Below, piece by piece: positions 24,927-33,678 of a stretch of DNA of 43,245 bases (positions are counted from its first letter, which is position 1; the number at the start of each line of letters is the position of its first letter). The notes under the pieces are model-generated. The model saw only the letters and a program-made list of their open reading frames with translations, was not told the DNA's origin and made no database searches. The stretch comes from Verrucomicrobiota bacterium (GTDB lineage Bacteria; Verrucomicrobiota; Kiritimatiellia; CAJWTS01). The DNA lies in contig JAQBYD010000033.1 in assembly GCA_027623315.1 (NCBI GenBank), positions 1-43,245 on the forward strand, written 5' to 3'. A program made the position numbers and the translations under genes.

Positions 24927-25099
24927 AGTAGACCGGAGCTCGAAACGTATCGGTGTACTCCCCACGCTCCTTCATGCGCAGGTACTCACGCTCCCAGGGC
25001 GCCTCACACAAGCGCCCCGGTCCATTAAACCCGGTTTCACCTGCAGTCCGTTCTCCTTTCCTGAAAAAAGGAAGTCTGTTCTGCCGCGAACATCTTCAC
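24925..25099 (-). pseudogene. Small gene broken by one base at a T6 run (uncharacterised)
   Basis: On the minus strand GTG at 25099 (TGGAG lies 6 nt upstream) opens VKMFAAEQTSFF and then runs to a stop near 25037. Shifting by one base at the T6 run (A6 at 25063-25068 on the plus strand) continues into RKGERTAGETGFNGPG, then RLCEAPWEREYLRMKERGEY and TDTFRAPVY, before the stop at 24925. The second frame has no start of its own except a distant TTG. Its composition looks protein-like. The whole would be 57 residues. It lies 40 bp downstream of the GH4 gene on the same strand. It could be a sequencing error, phase variation or a decayed gene; I recognise no family. Confidence 0.45.
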
Positions 25100-25139
25100 C
25101 GGATTCTCCAATCGCGTATGGCTCGTAACGCCTTCGTGC

Positions 25140-26480
25140 CTACGAGTAGCGTGGCAGCATTTTGCCGTGCGCCTTAATCAGGTCGTTGCACAGACTCACA
25201 ATCTGGTCGAGGGTCAACTCGGCCGCGGTGTGCGGATCCATCATCGCGGCCTGGTAGATCTTATCCTTCTTGCGTGTCACCACGGCCTCGACCGTCAGCA
25301 GCTGGGGATTGATGTTGGTGCGGTTGAGAGCCGCACACTGTTCGGGAAGATCTCCGACGAAGCAGCCTTGCACGCCGTTGCGATCTACAAGGCACGGCAC
25401 TTCGACGCACGCCGTGCGGGGCAAATTCGTGATATAGTTTCCGTCATTCAGGATATTCCCGCCGATCCGGAACGGCACGTCGGTCTCCATCGCGTCCATG
25501 ATATACGAGCCGTACTCATGTGTGCGGTCGTGCGAGAGCTTCCTGTTTTTTGTGATCTCCGCGCCACGCGTCTTCCAATCTTCGATCTGGTTGATGCACC
25601 GTCGCGGATATTCGTCGAGAGGAATGTTGAACTCTTCGATCAGTTCGGGGAATTGGCTCTTAATCCAGTACGGCATGTACTCGGAGCTATGCTCCGACGA
25701 CTCGGTCAGATAGTAGCCGAAGTGCTTCATCATCTCGAAGCGGACCATGTCGCCATGCTTCGTGGCACCCTTTCGTCGAGCCTTCCGGTTCATCTGGGCC
25801 GCGCGTCGCTTGATCTCTGGATAGAGGTCGTTGCCGCCGTCGGTAATCTCGAGCAGCCAGGACTGGTGGTTGATGCCCGCGATGTTCCACCCCAGCTTCT
25901 TTACCTTGCTGGACATGCCCACCTGGCGCAGCAGCCAGTTCGCGCACCCCTGCACCGAATGACAAAGCCCGACGACCTTCACATCGGTGTGCCTCGCGAT
26001 ACCACCGGTCAGCATCGCCATCGGGTTGGTGTAATTGAGTAGCAAGGCGCCGGGACACACCGCCTCCATATCTTTTGCAAAATCAAACATGACCGGGAGT
26101 GTGCGTAACGTGCGGAAGATTCCGCCGATCCCCAGCGTGTCCGCGATCGTCTGACGCAGTCCGTACTTCTTCGGTATCTCGAAATCAATCACGGTGCTGG
26201 GCTCATACCCGCCCACTTGAATCGCATTGACGACATAGGTTGCGCCGCGCAACGCGGTGCGCCGACTCCGGGGACCGAGATGCGCGGTGATCTGTGCGCG
26301 GCCCTTGTTGATATTCTTATTCAGCGTCTGCATCATCAACTTCGACGCTTTAAGCCGAGTCGGGTCGATGTCGTAGAGCGCGATGTGGGCGTCCCGCAGC
26401 GATGGGACGAGTAGGCTGTCACCCAGTACGTTCTTGGCAAAGACCGTGCTGCCTGCCCCCATGAATGTGATCTTTGGCAT
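25140..26480 (-). CDS. GH4-family glycosidase (alpha-galactosidase/alpha-glucosidase type)
   Basis: A 446-residue protein of normal GH4 length. The NAD-binding motif FMGAGSTVFA sits at residues 6-15. The metal-binding Cys lies in VVGLCHSVQG (Cys173), matching the position known from AglA (Cys174), and NYTNPMAM precedes it. GINHQSWLLE supplies a conserved His. GH4 enzymes use NAD+ and a divalent metal to cleave glycosides by a redox elimination mechanism in the cytoplasm. MelA-type alpha-galactosidase is the closest impression, but the sugar cannot be fixed from sequence. No transporter or PTS gene accompanies it, so the sugar uptake route is not shown. The divergent hydrolase gene starts about 180 bp away. 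Confidence 0.9.
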   Translation of the reverse strand: MPKITFMGAGSTVFAKNVLGDSLLVPSLRDAHIALYDIDPTRLKASKLMMQTLNKNINKGRAQITAHLGPRSRRTALRGATYVVNAIQVGGYEPSTVIDFEIPKKYGLRQTIADTLGIGGIFRTLRTLPVMFDFAKDMEAVCPGALLLNYTNPMAMLTGGIARHTDVKVVGLCHSVQGCANWLLRQVGMSSKVKKLGWNIAGINHQSWLLEITDGGNDLYPEIKRRAAQMNRKARRKGATKHGDMVRFEMMKHFGYYLTESSEHSSEYMPYWIKSQFPELIEEFNIPLDEYPRRCINQIEDWKTRGAEITKNRKLSHDRTHEYGSYIMDAMETDVPFRIGGNILNDGNYITNLPRTACVEVPCLVDRNGVQGCFVGDLPEQCAALNRTNINPQLLTVEAVVTRKKDKIYQAAMMDPHTAAELTLDQIVSLCNDLIKAHGKMLPRYS

Positions 26481-26657
26481 GCTTCAGATTCCTTTCAGAT
26501 TCGATGGCAACGAAACAGCGGCCGATTCTCAGCGATTCAGGATGCAAGTCAAGCTTGCGGATTCAATCCAGTTTTCAGAAACGATGCGCGACGCTTCGGG
26601 GCTCGCGTGACCCGAGGCTTTCCACCGGCGCGAGATCGCTCTACTCTTTCCGGCCAG

Positions 26658-27614
26658 ATGACCACGGCTCTCTTCATCCTCCTGATCCTGATCGCTACCG
26701 GATTCGTGACTCTGAACGTCGTGGCCTATAACAACGCGCGGAGAATGACGCGATTCCTGCCTGCGGGCTCCATGCCGCGCTGCCCCGACTCGTCCTCGGT
26801 CGTAGCCCGGATCCGCTTCCTGGTCACGGGCCCCCGCATACCCCGCCCCGTGAACGCGACCACACCGGCCGATCGCGACCTTCCGTTCGAAACCATCTTC
26901 GTGACCACCGCAGACGGGCTGCGGCTGGAACTCTGGGATATTCCCGCCCAAACCCCGCGTGGGTCCGTAACCATGTTCCATGGCTACGGCGGCCAGAAAG
27001 AGGCCATGCTCGAGGATGCGCAATTCTTCCACGAACTGGGTCTCAATGTGGTCATCGTCGATTTCCGGGGATCGGGCGGTTCGGATGGAAACGTCACCAC
27101 GATCGGAATAACCGAGGCACACGATGTGATCGCCGCCGTGTCCTGGGCCAAGACCCGTTATCCCGAGGGCCGCATGATTCTGTTTGGCGTCTCGATGGGT
27201 GCCGTGGCGATCTTGCGCGCGGTGAAACATCACGCGTTGCGGCCCGAAGCCGTCATCATGCACTGCCCCTTCGACCGATTGGTGACGACCGTGGCGCATC
27301 GCTTCGAGGAACTCGGCGCGCCACCGTTTCCATCGGCGCACCTCCTCACGTTCTGGGGTGGCCTGCAATGCGGCTTCAATGGCTTCCGGCACAATCCCGT
27401 CGACGACGCAGCCGCGCTCACGTCCCCCTGCTTGCTGCTGCACGCTTCATGCGATCCACGCGTCTCCGTCGCCGAGGTCCGCCGTGTGCGTGGTGCCCTT
27501 CGAGGCCCAAGCCAATTGCACATCTTCGAAGGTCTCACGCATGAGTCCTACATCCAGGCTCGTCCGCATGAATACCGGCGCGTGGTCGCGGAGTGGATTG
27601 AGGGGTTGACGTGA
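26658..27614 (+). CDS. Membrane-anchored alpha/beta hydrolase
   Basis: The protein has 318 residues from the ATG at 26658. A GTG at 26607 would add 17 residues with poor coding character, and neither start has a strong ribosome binding site. An N-terminal helix (TTALFILLILIATGFVTLNV) anchors it. The hydrolase fold has MFHGYGGQKEAMLEDA (oxyanion strand), VIVDFRGSGGSDG, the nucleophile elbow FGVSMGAVAI (GxSxG), HASCDPRVS with the probable acid, and GLTHESYI with the catalytic His. This is the usual serine hydrolase triad, with several Cys-free substrate pockets possible. It matches the general 'alpha/beta hydrolase with anchor' group; the substrate is unknown. It is divergent from the GH4 gene. 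Confidence 0.85.
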   Translation: MTTALFILLILIATGFVTLNVVAYNNARRMTRFLPAGSMPRCPDSSSVVARIRFLVTGPRIPRPVNATTPADRDLPFETIFVTTADGLRLELWDIPAQTPRGSVTMFHGYGGQKEAMLEDAQFFHELGLNVVIVDFRGSGGSDGNVTTIGITEAHDVIAAVSWAKTRYPEGRMILFGVSMGAVAILRAVKHHALRPEAVIMHCPFDRLVTTVAHRFEELGAPPFPSAHLLTFWGGLQCGFNGFRHNPVDDAAALTSPCLLLHASCDPRVSVAEVRRVRGALRGPSQLHIFEGLTHESYIQARPHEYRRVVAEWIEGLT

Positions 27615-27930
27615 TGGCAGACTGAAAGAACGGATCGGGAGCGGACGGGAAACGTGCCGCCACCTGCGCTCCTTCGGAATTTCGAAAATCATCCTAGGCC
27701 GGACATCTCACACTTTTTCGTAGCGAGAGCGCGAAGAGCCCGTCAGGCTTGATCGAAACAGGGCTTTGCCGATGAAACGGTATGGACATACTGTGAATTG
27801 GCGAAGCCCTGTTTCGATCAAACCTGACGGAGCTATCCGTGTTCGTAGTAGGAAAAGTGGGAGATATCCGGGCTAGGCGATCCGTCGTATTGCCACTACG
27901 CTAGAAGACCACTCGGTACTCGGAGCGACC
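27615..27930. other. Intergenic region between the hydrolase and mgtE
   Basis: The 316 bp contain no gene I can support. Most of it is the palindrome described separately (27691-27881). Between the palindrome and the mgtE ATG at 27931 only 49 bp remain, so the palindrome lies within the mgtE leader or promoter region. Confidence 0.6.
27691..27881. repeat. 191-bp near-palindrome (MITE-like or structured leader) upstream of mgtE
   Basis: The left arm (27691-27770) and the reverse complement of the right arm (27800-27881) match along about 80 bases with a few gaps. The inner 32 bases (from CCGTCAGG to TTTGCC on the left) differ at only a few places. The outer ends (CTAGGCCGGACATCTCAC and its mirrored GTGGGAGATATCCGGG) also match. 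The loop is 29 nt. No T-run follows on either strand, so it is not a plain terminator. The M-box pattern of known mgtE leaders is not visible. A miniature transposable element or a repeat family is the likeliest origin. Confidence 0.85.
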
Positions 27931-29319
27931 ATGGCAGACGACACGACCATAATATCAACCTGGAAAGAACTTGAGGCGCTGATCGACAGCGGCGACAAGG
28001 CCGGTGCCGAAGCCTACCTTCGCGACTTGCCTGCCGGCGAGGTGGCACACACGATCTCACTCCTGAGCGACGATCTTCAGACCAGGCTCTTTGAGGCCCT
28101 GCCTCCCGACTACGCCGCCGACGTCATCAATCACTTCGCCGATGAGCAGGCCGCCGACCTCATCGAGGATCTACCGACCAAGCTGGCGGCGGCCATCGTC
28201 GACGCGCTTGATTCGGACGAACAGGCCGACATTCTCGGCGAAGTCGAAGACGAGGAAGCCGAAGCGATCCTCGACGAGATGCGGCCGGAAGAGGCCGAAG
28301 ACGTTCGCGAGCGCCTGGAATACGGCTCCGACACTGCGGGCGGACTGATGATCACGGAGTACTTTAGCTACTCCGCAGACACCCCGGCGAATGACGTGAT
28401 CTCCGAACTGCGCACCAACCAGGAGCGCTACTCGAAGTTCATGGTGCAGTACGTCTACGTCGTAGGCGCGGATGACGCCCTGCAAGGCGTCATTCGGCTG
28501 CATAACGTCGTCCTGGCGCCAGACGACGCTCCGCTCTCCTCCATCATGCGCACCGATCCGGTACGGGTGGCACTGGACACGAAACTCGCCGATCTCGAGG
28601 ACCTCTTTGATCACCATGACCTGAACGCGATCCCCGTCGTCGACGAGAACGGCGCGCTCGAGGGCGTAATCCGACGCGCGCACATTGAAGAGGCCCACGC
28701 GGAGCGATCCGATAGATCCCTCGCGCGTCTCGGCGGTATCATCGGTGGTGAAGAACTACGCACCATGCCGTGGTACTCCCGATCGGCGCGCCGCCTGGCC
28801 TTCCTCGTACCCAATATCTTTCTCATGATCGCGTCCGTCAGCGTGATTGCCATGTTCGAGGAGATCGTGCTCGACCGGGTCATCGCGCTTGCAATCTTTC
28901 TGCCCCTGGTCGCGGGACTCAGCGGATGCAGCGGCAACCAGGCCGTGGCGGTCAGCATTCGTGAACTCACGCTCGGCGTGACGAAGCCCACCGACGTGGT
29001 GCGCGTACTGCGCAAGGAACTGCTCGTGGGCCTCGTCAACGGTATCGTGATCGCGATCATCGTCTTCACGATCGTGGCCGTGTGGGCTAACGTCGCGGGC
29101 TGGACCGGCGGTACCTACCTCGCATTGATCGTTGCCGGCTCAATTCCGATGACCATCGTCTTCTCGGTGGCACTGGGCGGCACCGTGCCGCTGATCCTCA
29201 GCCGCATGAACGTCGATCCAGCCATGGCCTCCGGCCCCATCATTACCACCCTGATCGACTTCTTTGGTTTCTTCAGCGTTCTTGGTATCGCCTGGTTGGC
29301 GATCGACAAGTTGACCTGA
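27931..29319 (+). CDS. mgtE: MgtE-type magnesium transporter
   Basis: The protein has 462 residues and the full MgtE layout. The N domain of short acidic helical repeats spans residues 1-135 (ADVINHFADEQAADLIEDL, ADILGEVEDEEAEAILDEM). Two CBS domains follow at about 140-255 (DTAGGLMITEYFSYSADTPA; VVDENGALEGVIRRAHIEE). After the plug helix the five-helix membrane domain contains the GLSGCSGNQAVAVSIRELTL signature, the selectivity motif of the family. It is the Mg2+ uptake channel, gated by intracellular Mg2+ on the N and CBS domains. It follows the 191-bp palindrome by 49 bp and precedes the M28 peptidase gene by 11 bp. Confidence 0.95.
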   Translation: MADDTTIISTWKELEALIDSGDKAGAEAYLRDLPAGEVAHTISLLSDDLQTRLFEALPPDYAADVINHFADEQAADLIEDLPTKLAAAIVDALDSDEQADILGEVEDEEAEAILDEMRPEEAEDVRERLEYGSDTAGGLMITEYFSYSADTPANDVISELRTNQERYSKFMVQYVYVVGADDALQGVIRLHNVVLAPDDAPLSSIMRTDPVRVALDTKLADLEDLFDHHDLNAIPVVDENGALEGVIRRAHIEEAHAERSDRSLARLGGIIGGEELRTMPWYSRSARRLAFLVPNIFLMIASVSVIAMFEEIVLDRVIALAIFLPLVAGLSGCSGNQAVAVSIRELTLGVTKPTDVVRVLRKELLVGLVNGIVIAIIVFTIVAVWANVAGWTGGTYLALIVAGSIPMTIVFSVALGGTVPLILSRMNVDPAMASGPIITTLIDFFGFFSVLGIAWLAIDKLT

Positions 29320-29330
29320 ATCCAGTGACT

Positions 29331-30329
29331 ATGGAAATCATCTCGTGGAAGGGGCTCTATCGATGCGCGATCATGATCGCGATCGTGTCGATTGCGGGTT
29401 GTCGAATGATGCACATGCCCGGTAAAAGCCACTCGGGCGCCCTACCCTCGCTTGACTCCGATCAAGCGCGCTACCAGGAGGAACTGAAGCGCGATGTCGT
29501 GTCGCTGGCCGAAGAGATCGGTGAACGCAACGTCTTCAACTCCGAAGCACTGGCCCGCGCAGCCCGACATATCAAGCAGCAGTTCGAGAACGCCGGCTAC
29601 ACCGTTCGAGAACAGGCCTATACCGTGCGCGACGTCGAATGCCTGAACATCGAGGCCGAATGTCGCGGCGCCGAGCGCCCGGACGAGATTATCGTCGTCG
29701 GCGGGCACTACGATGCCGTCTTCGGATCTCCGGCCGCAAACGACAACGCAACGGGAACGGCCGCGGTACTCGCCCTGGCGCGTGTGTTCAAGAGTCGTCA
29801 CGTCGCGAGAACGATCCGCTTCGTCGCATTCGTGAATGAGGAGCCTCCCTTCTTCCAGACCGCCGAGATGGGAAGCCTCGTCTACGCAAAGGCATGTAAG
29901 AAGAACGGGGACGATGTCGTGGCGATGTTGAGCCTGGAGACGATGGGCCATTTCAGCGACGTTGACGACAGCCAGAACTACCCCTTCCCCTTCGGCCTCT
30001 TCTATCCCTCAACCGGCAACTTCATCGCGTTCGTCGGCAACGTCTCCTCCGGTTCCCTGGTCCGTCAGTGCGTGGCCAACTTCCGCAAGCATACCTCATT
30101 CCCTTCCGAGGGCGCCGCGATCCCATCCACCGTGCCGGGCGTAGGATGGTCGGACCACTGGGCATTCTGGAAACAGGGCTACAAGGCGCTGATGATCACG
30201 GATACGGCTCCCTTCCGCTACGCGCATTACCACACGACCGACGACACGGTAGACAAGATCGACTTCGCCAGCTTCGCCCGCGTGGTCGCCGGCGTTGAAC
30301 ACGTGATCATGGACCTTGCGAATCCGTGA
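29331..30329 (+). CDS. M28-family zinc aminopeptidase, lipoprotein
   Basis: The protein has 332 residues from ATG 29331; a GTG at 29325 is also possible. A signal peptide with lipobox (IVSIAGC, followed by Arg) makes it a lipoprotein, probably in the outer or inner membrane facing the periplasm. The M28 co-catalytic zinc site is intact: His-Asp in VVGGHYDAVFG, Asp in AANDNATGTAAV, Glu-Glu in VNEEPPFF, and His in RYAHYHTTDDT. The family removes N-terminal residues from peptides. Its start lies 11 bp after the mgtE stop, so the genes may be co-transcribed, without an obvious functional link. Confidence 0.9.
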   Translation: MEIISWKGLYRCAIMIAIVSIAGCRMMHMPGKSHSGALPSLDSDQARYQEELKRDVVSLAEEIGERNVFNSEALARAARHIKQQFENAGYTVREQAYTVRDVECLNIEAECRGAERPDEIIVVGGHYDAVFGSPAANDNATGTAAVLALARVFKSRHVARTIRFVAFVNEEPPFFQTAEMGSLVYAKACKKNGDDVVAMLSLETMGHFSDVDDSQNYPFPFGLFYPSTGNFIAFVGNVSSGSLVRQCVANFRKHTSFPSEGAAIPSTVPGVGWSDHWAFWKQGYKALMITDTAPFRYAHYHTTDDTVDKIDFASFARVVAGVEHVIMDLANP

Positions 30330-30346
30330 GCCACGAAAGAGAGCCT

Positions 30347-30361
30347 CCCCCCCCCCCCCCC
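30347..30361 (+). repeat. Homopolymer C15
   Basis: Fifteen consecutive C residues lie between the M28 stop and the convergent permease stop. Runs of this length are prone to slippage in cells and in sequencing. It is outside any gene, so no phase-variable reading frame is affected. Confidence 0.9.
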
Positions 30362-30461
30362 GGAAACAGGGAGCCTCACGTAGAGTCGAGTCGCTGGGCC
30401 CAGATTAAGCGAACTTCGCCTGTCGAATTCAGGCCCCCACCGGGACAAGCCCAGTGGGGGC

Positions 30462-30536
30462 GGCGGTCGAGACGCCCGCCCTCCACAGAATGGCGGGAAA
30501 CGCGAGTAGACTGGAGGGCGGATGTCCCCAGCCGCC
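30462..30536. repeat. Pair of REP-like hairpins
   Basis: GGCGG (30462-30466) pairs with CCGCC (30476-30480), and GGCGG (30517-30521) pairs with CCGCC (30532-30536). The flanks CCCTCCA (30479-30485) and TGGAGGG (30512-30518) are mirrored, so the two units lie in opposite orientation. Such small, GC-rich, inverted units between convergent genes are typical of REP elements; no transposase of the REP type is in the window. Confidence 0.5.
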
Positions 30537-30564
30537 GAGAACGTCGCGTTCTTATAGTGGCCTG

Positions 30565-31815
30565 CTAGGCGTTGTTGAGTTCCGTCGACTCGGCGACGGT
30601 GTAGCCCAGCGACTCAACGGCTTCGCGCAGGTCAGCCGCTTTGGGCCCTTCGCCAAACACCGTCGCGCGGCCCGCGCCGAGGTCGACCCGACTTTCGGTT
30701 ACGCCTGCACACTCGGCCAACGCCCGCTGCACGCTCTCCGCGCAGTGGTTACATGTCATCCCCTCGACCACGAGCGAGTAGACCGCGGCGCCCGGCCCAA
30801 CCCCTTCGCTCGACGGACCGGATCTACGCGGAATGGAAACCGCACCGATCAACAAGAGCAGGGCCACGCCAAGCCCGATGCGTACCGGGTCAGGCAACAT
30901 GCGATGCACATGCTCGGGAGACGTTATTGTAGATGGATCCATGAACTGGTTTAGCGCCATCCCGCTGATCAAGGCCACCACGACCACCGTTGCGAGATAG
31001 ATCACTGCGGTACGTCGCCCCAGCACCTTCCAGATCACGGAGATCGCGGCCGCATTCGTCGCCGGGCCGGTCATCAAGAAAACGAAAGCCACGCCAGGCG
31101 TTGCGCCCTTGGCGATCAGCGCCGCGGCAATCGGGACCGATGCGGTTGCACAGACATAGGTCGGAACGCCGATCGCGAGCATCAGCAGCATGGAGAGGAG
31201 TCCTCCCCCAAGGGCCAACTCGATCACGCGCTCCGGCGCGAATACCGTAATCACAGCCGCGATCGCGATGCCGGCCAGCATCGGGCGCGCGAGTTCCGTC
31301 GGCAGCTCCCAGAATCCATAGCGCAGCGCGGCGGCGGCTCGTGCCCCCAACGTGAGATGCTCCGCGGACGCCGGGGCCGATGTCTGAGGCGGCGGAGATT
31401 CGTCGCCCGCGATCGCGTCCACAAGCCCTCCACCCAGCACGCCCGTGATCAGCGCCACGATCGGACGGAAGATCGCGAACACGGGACCGAGCAAACTGTG
31501 CGTCACGAGGATGCTGTCGACGCCGGTCTGTGGCGTAGAAAGAAGAAAGGCCACTGTGGCGCCCCGACTCGCGCCATGGCGGTGAATCGATGCCGCCACC
31601 GGAATCACGCCGCATGAACAAAGTGGCAACGGGATCCCGAACAAACACGCCTTCACCGACGACCATAGGCCCCGGCGTCCCAGGTGTCGCTCCACAAGCG
31701 CCGGCGAGATCAGGACCGATAGCACGCCGGCGATCAGAAATCCCAGGAGCAGAAACGGCGCCATCTCCAGCGTCGTCTCCCAGAATGCAACTACGATGGC
31801 TTGGATTGTGGTCAT
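30565..31815 (-). CDS. Cu/Zn efflux permease with C-terminal heavy-metal (HMA) domain
   Basis: The protein has 416 residues. The membrane part matches the DUF318/YraQ permease family (SO_0444 type). It has a first helix pair (MAPFLLLGFLIAGVLSVLI), the cysteine motif PLPLCSCGVIPVAASI and LLSTPQTGVDSI, and the second repeat VPTYVCATASVPIAAALIAK with TGPATNAAAISV. Eight or more helices end near residue 320. The C-terminal 70 residues are an HMA domain with the metal site GMTCNHCAESV, as in copper chaperones. The whole is a metal efflux pump that binds soft metals through its own cytosolic arm. No metal-responsive regulator is visible nearby. Confidence 0.9.
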   Translation of the reverse strand: MTTIQAIVVAFWETTLEMAPFLLLGFLIAGVLSVLISPALVERHLGRRGLWSSVKACLFGIPLPLCSCGVIPVAASIHRHGASRGATVAFLLSTPQTGVDSILVTHSLLGPVFAIFRPIVALITGVLGGGLVDAIAGDESPPPQTSAPASAEHLTLGARAAAALRYGFWELPTELARPMLAGIAIAAVITVFAPERVIELALGGGLLSMLLMLAIGVPTYVCATASVPIAAALIAKGATPGVAFVFLMTGPATNAAAISVIWKVLGRRTAVIYLATVVVVALISGMALNQFMDPSTITSPEHVHRMLPDPVRIGLGVALLLLIGAVSIPRRSGPSSEGVGPGAAVYSLVVEGMTCNHCAESVQRALAECAGVTESRVDLGAGRATVFGEGPKAADLREAVESLGYTVAESTELNNA

Positions 31816-31835
31816 CGATTCCGTCTGCGCTGGAT

Positions 31836-31859
31836 GCGGCCCAAGCTTGCGGGCGCCGC
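31836..31859. repeat. Small GC-rich hairpin between permease and isomerase-like genes
   Basis: GCGG (31836-31839) with CCGC (31856-31859) and CCC with GGG form a bulged stem around AAGCTTGC. It lies in the 76-bp gap between two minus-strand genes. It looks like a further REP-type unit; a role in mRNA stability is possible but not shown. Confidence 0.35.
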
Positions 31860-31891
31860 TACATATCCCCCGGCGGAACGACGGCCTTTAC

Positions 31892-33460
31892 CTACCGCGA
31901 ATGCACGGCGCAGACGGAGCGGCCGCTCTCCGGGACTGGACCGAGTTCCTTTTCGATATCCGCAAGGCTTGGAACATCCTGCGTGCAGTCCGACACCTGC
32001 AGGCCACGCGCGGCCAGTATCTTCGCGACCTCGGCGCCATGGTGGCCCTTCATCATCACGAAGTGGTGGATGCCATGCTTATGAATCTCGTCGAGCACCT
32101 CCTGCAGATTCGGCGTGTAGGCCCAGCCATTGGCCCCGAAGGATTTCACCTTCTCGCTCAGCAGTTGCCCCTGGAAGACGGTGGCCTTAAAGGAGTCCGA
32201 CGTCGTCGCTGCCGAGATACCGGTGAACGGAGCGGCGATCATCTCCCCGCCAACCGTACCAAAGGCATTCCCCTCTCCGACGGCAGCATCGCCCTCGATG
32301 ATCTCCTGGTTCGACATCTGCGCCTTACCTTCGATCCACTCGGGCGGGGTTTGTGAGCAATGGAATACGTTGAAAACCCGCGGATCCCAGCCGGGGTTGT
32401 TGATGTCGAGAATCACGCCGGGCTCACCCGTGACGGCCCACGCCAGGCGGCACATGATTGCGTGACACACGTCCGTTTCGCACACGAGCGGTTTCTCCAG
32501 CATTGAGTTTGCCATCGCGGCGAAGGTACACGGGACGATCTGGAAATAGCGCTCGAACGACGTCCAGCAGTGTATGCCGCCGGCGTCAATCTGATCGCGC
32601 TCAAAGATGTCGCGTATCCACAGGAAGCAGCGCACGATCAGATCGACCTTCGCCTCTGGAATATGCCCGTAGTCCATCACACCGGCCAACTTCTGCTTGG
32701 CTTCCGCCACACGCGGATCGCTGGGATAGATCGGGTTGTCAGGCGTCATGCCGGGAAAGATCTTGTCCATCTCGTTCTTGAACTCTTCCTGCTTGCCGGC
32801 GAGCACCGTGGCGCCCCAGAGATCGATCAACTCATAGGTGTGCAGCGAGAAGCCGAGCCGGAAGAGTTCGACCTGGTTCACGAACGTCGTAGAGAACTCG
32901 ACGGGGTTCACGCCGACGAGAGCGACGCGCATATTGCGCAGGCACTCCATGCCATCCATGATCGACTTGAAGCTCGTAACCGAATGGATCAGCGAGCTTC
33001 GATTGGCAAAATCGATGCCGCGTGTCGCCATAATCTTGCGGCCGAGCAACCGCGCGTTGGCGTGGATCGAGAGCGAGCCACACAGCGCATCGCCGCGGTT
33101 CTCGAATTCCATAGCACTCGGGTTATCGTTCTGAAAGGCTAGGAAGACCGGCACATCATCCGGAACGAGCCGCAGGGTATCCTGAAATGCGCGCTCTTCC
33201 ATGAAGTTGCCACCAAAGGCCACGAGTGCCTTGATGTTCGACATCTCCCCGCGCCACGCTTCGAAATAGTCGCGTACGTCGGCATCCGAACAGATCGAGC
33301 CGTCGGTGTACTTGTCGTCATCCGGAAAGATCCCATCAAGCCCCAGTTCGGATGCGGCATCACGCATGTGACGCTTGGCGCGCTTCCCCAGCTCTGCATT
33401 GAAGAAACTACGAACCAGGGGCAGAAAAAGGATTCGTGAACGGTTTTGCACAATCGCCAT
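31892..33460 (-). CDS. L-fucose/L-arabinose isomerase-like protein
   Basis: A 522-residue protein with the layout of the fucose isomerase family. A Rossmann-like N-terminal part (ILFLPLVRSFFNAELGKRA) is followed by ALVAFGGNFMEERAFQDTL, VPVFLAFQND, MRVALVGVNPVEFSTTF, the middle domain with QIDAGGIHCWTSFERYF, and DINNPGWDPRVFNVFHCSQT with the family's late His. These could place the Mn2+-binding acidic residues, but I cannot confirm all of them. The enzyme would convert an aldose into a ketose in the cytoplasm. The substrate is not fixed; related proteins act on fucose, arabinose or sulfoquinovose-type sugars. No kinase or aldolase gene is adjacent, so the pathway is not visible. Confidence 0.75.
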   Translation of the reverse strand: MAIVQNRSRILFLPLVRSFFNAELGKRAKRHMRDAASELGLDGIFPDDDKYTDGSICSDADVRDYFEAWRGEMSNIKALVAFGGNFMEERAFQDTLRLVPDDVPVFLAFQNDNPSAMEFENRGDALCGSLSIHANARLLGRKIMATRGIDFANRSSLIHSVTSFKSIMDGMECLRNMRVALVGVNPVEFSTTFVNQVELFRLGFSLHTYELIDLWGATVLAGKQEEFKNEMDKIFPGMTPDNPIYPSDPRVAEAKQKLAGVMDYGHIPEAKVDLIVRCFLWIRDIFERDQIDAGGIHCWTSFERYFQIVPCTFAAMANSMLEKPLVCETDVCHAIMCRLAWAVTGEPGVILDINNPGWDPRVFNVFHCSQTPPEWIEGKAQMSNQEIIEGDAAVGEGNAFGTVGGEMIAAPFTGISAATTSDSFKATVFQGQLLSEKVKSFGANGWAYTPNLQEVLDEIHKHGIHHFVMMKGHHGAEVAKILAARGLQVSDCTQDVPSLADIEKELGPVPESGRSVCAVHSR

Positions 33461-33678
33461 GATTTGATCTCCTTGTATATTGATCCGGGATGCGGCCTCG
33501 CAGAGCCCACCTCACACGATCCGTTATAGATACTACGAATCCACGCGAACGTCATGGATTTTCTACGGGCTCTCCGCAAGCAGAAAATACTTGCAGACAT
33601 CGAGTTGCCCACGGAGAGTCATGTGGTCCCGACCCGGTCCCGGAAAACGGGGTAGATGCGGGAGCCCGCACGGGAACC

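Larger units (their letters stand above)
30330..30564. other. Intergenic region with C15 run and hairpins
   Basis: The 235 bp between the M28 and efflux permease genes (convergent stops) hold no gene. They contain a run of 15 C (30347-30361), a hairpin GCCCCCAC (30433-30440)/GTGGGGGC (30454-30461), and two small hairpins with GGCGG/CCGCC stems (30462-30480 and 30517-30536). None has a proper T-run. They look like REP-type intergenic repeats. Confidence 0.6.

Noticed and set aside
27691..27930. M-box (ykoK) magnesium riboswitch before mgtE
   Set aside because: The region is dominated by a simple palindrome and the conserved multi-helix M-box core is not visible; a covariance search would be needed to revise this.
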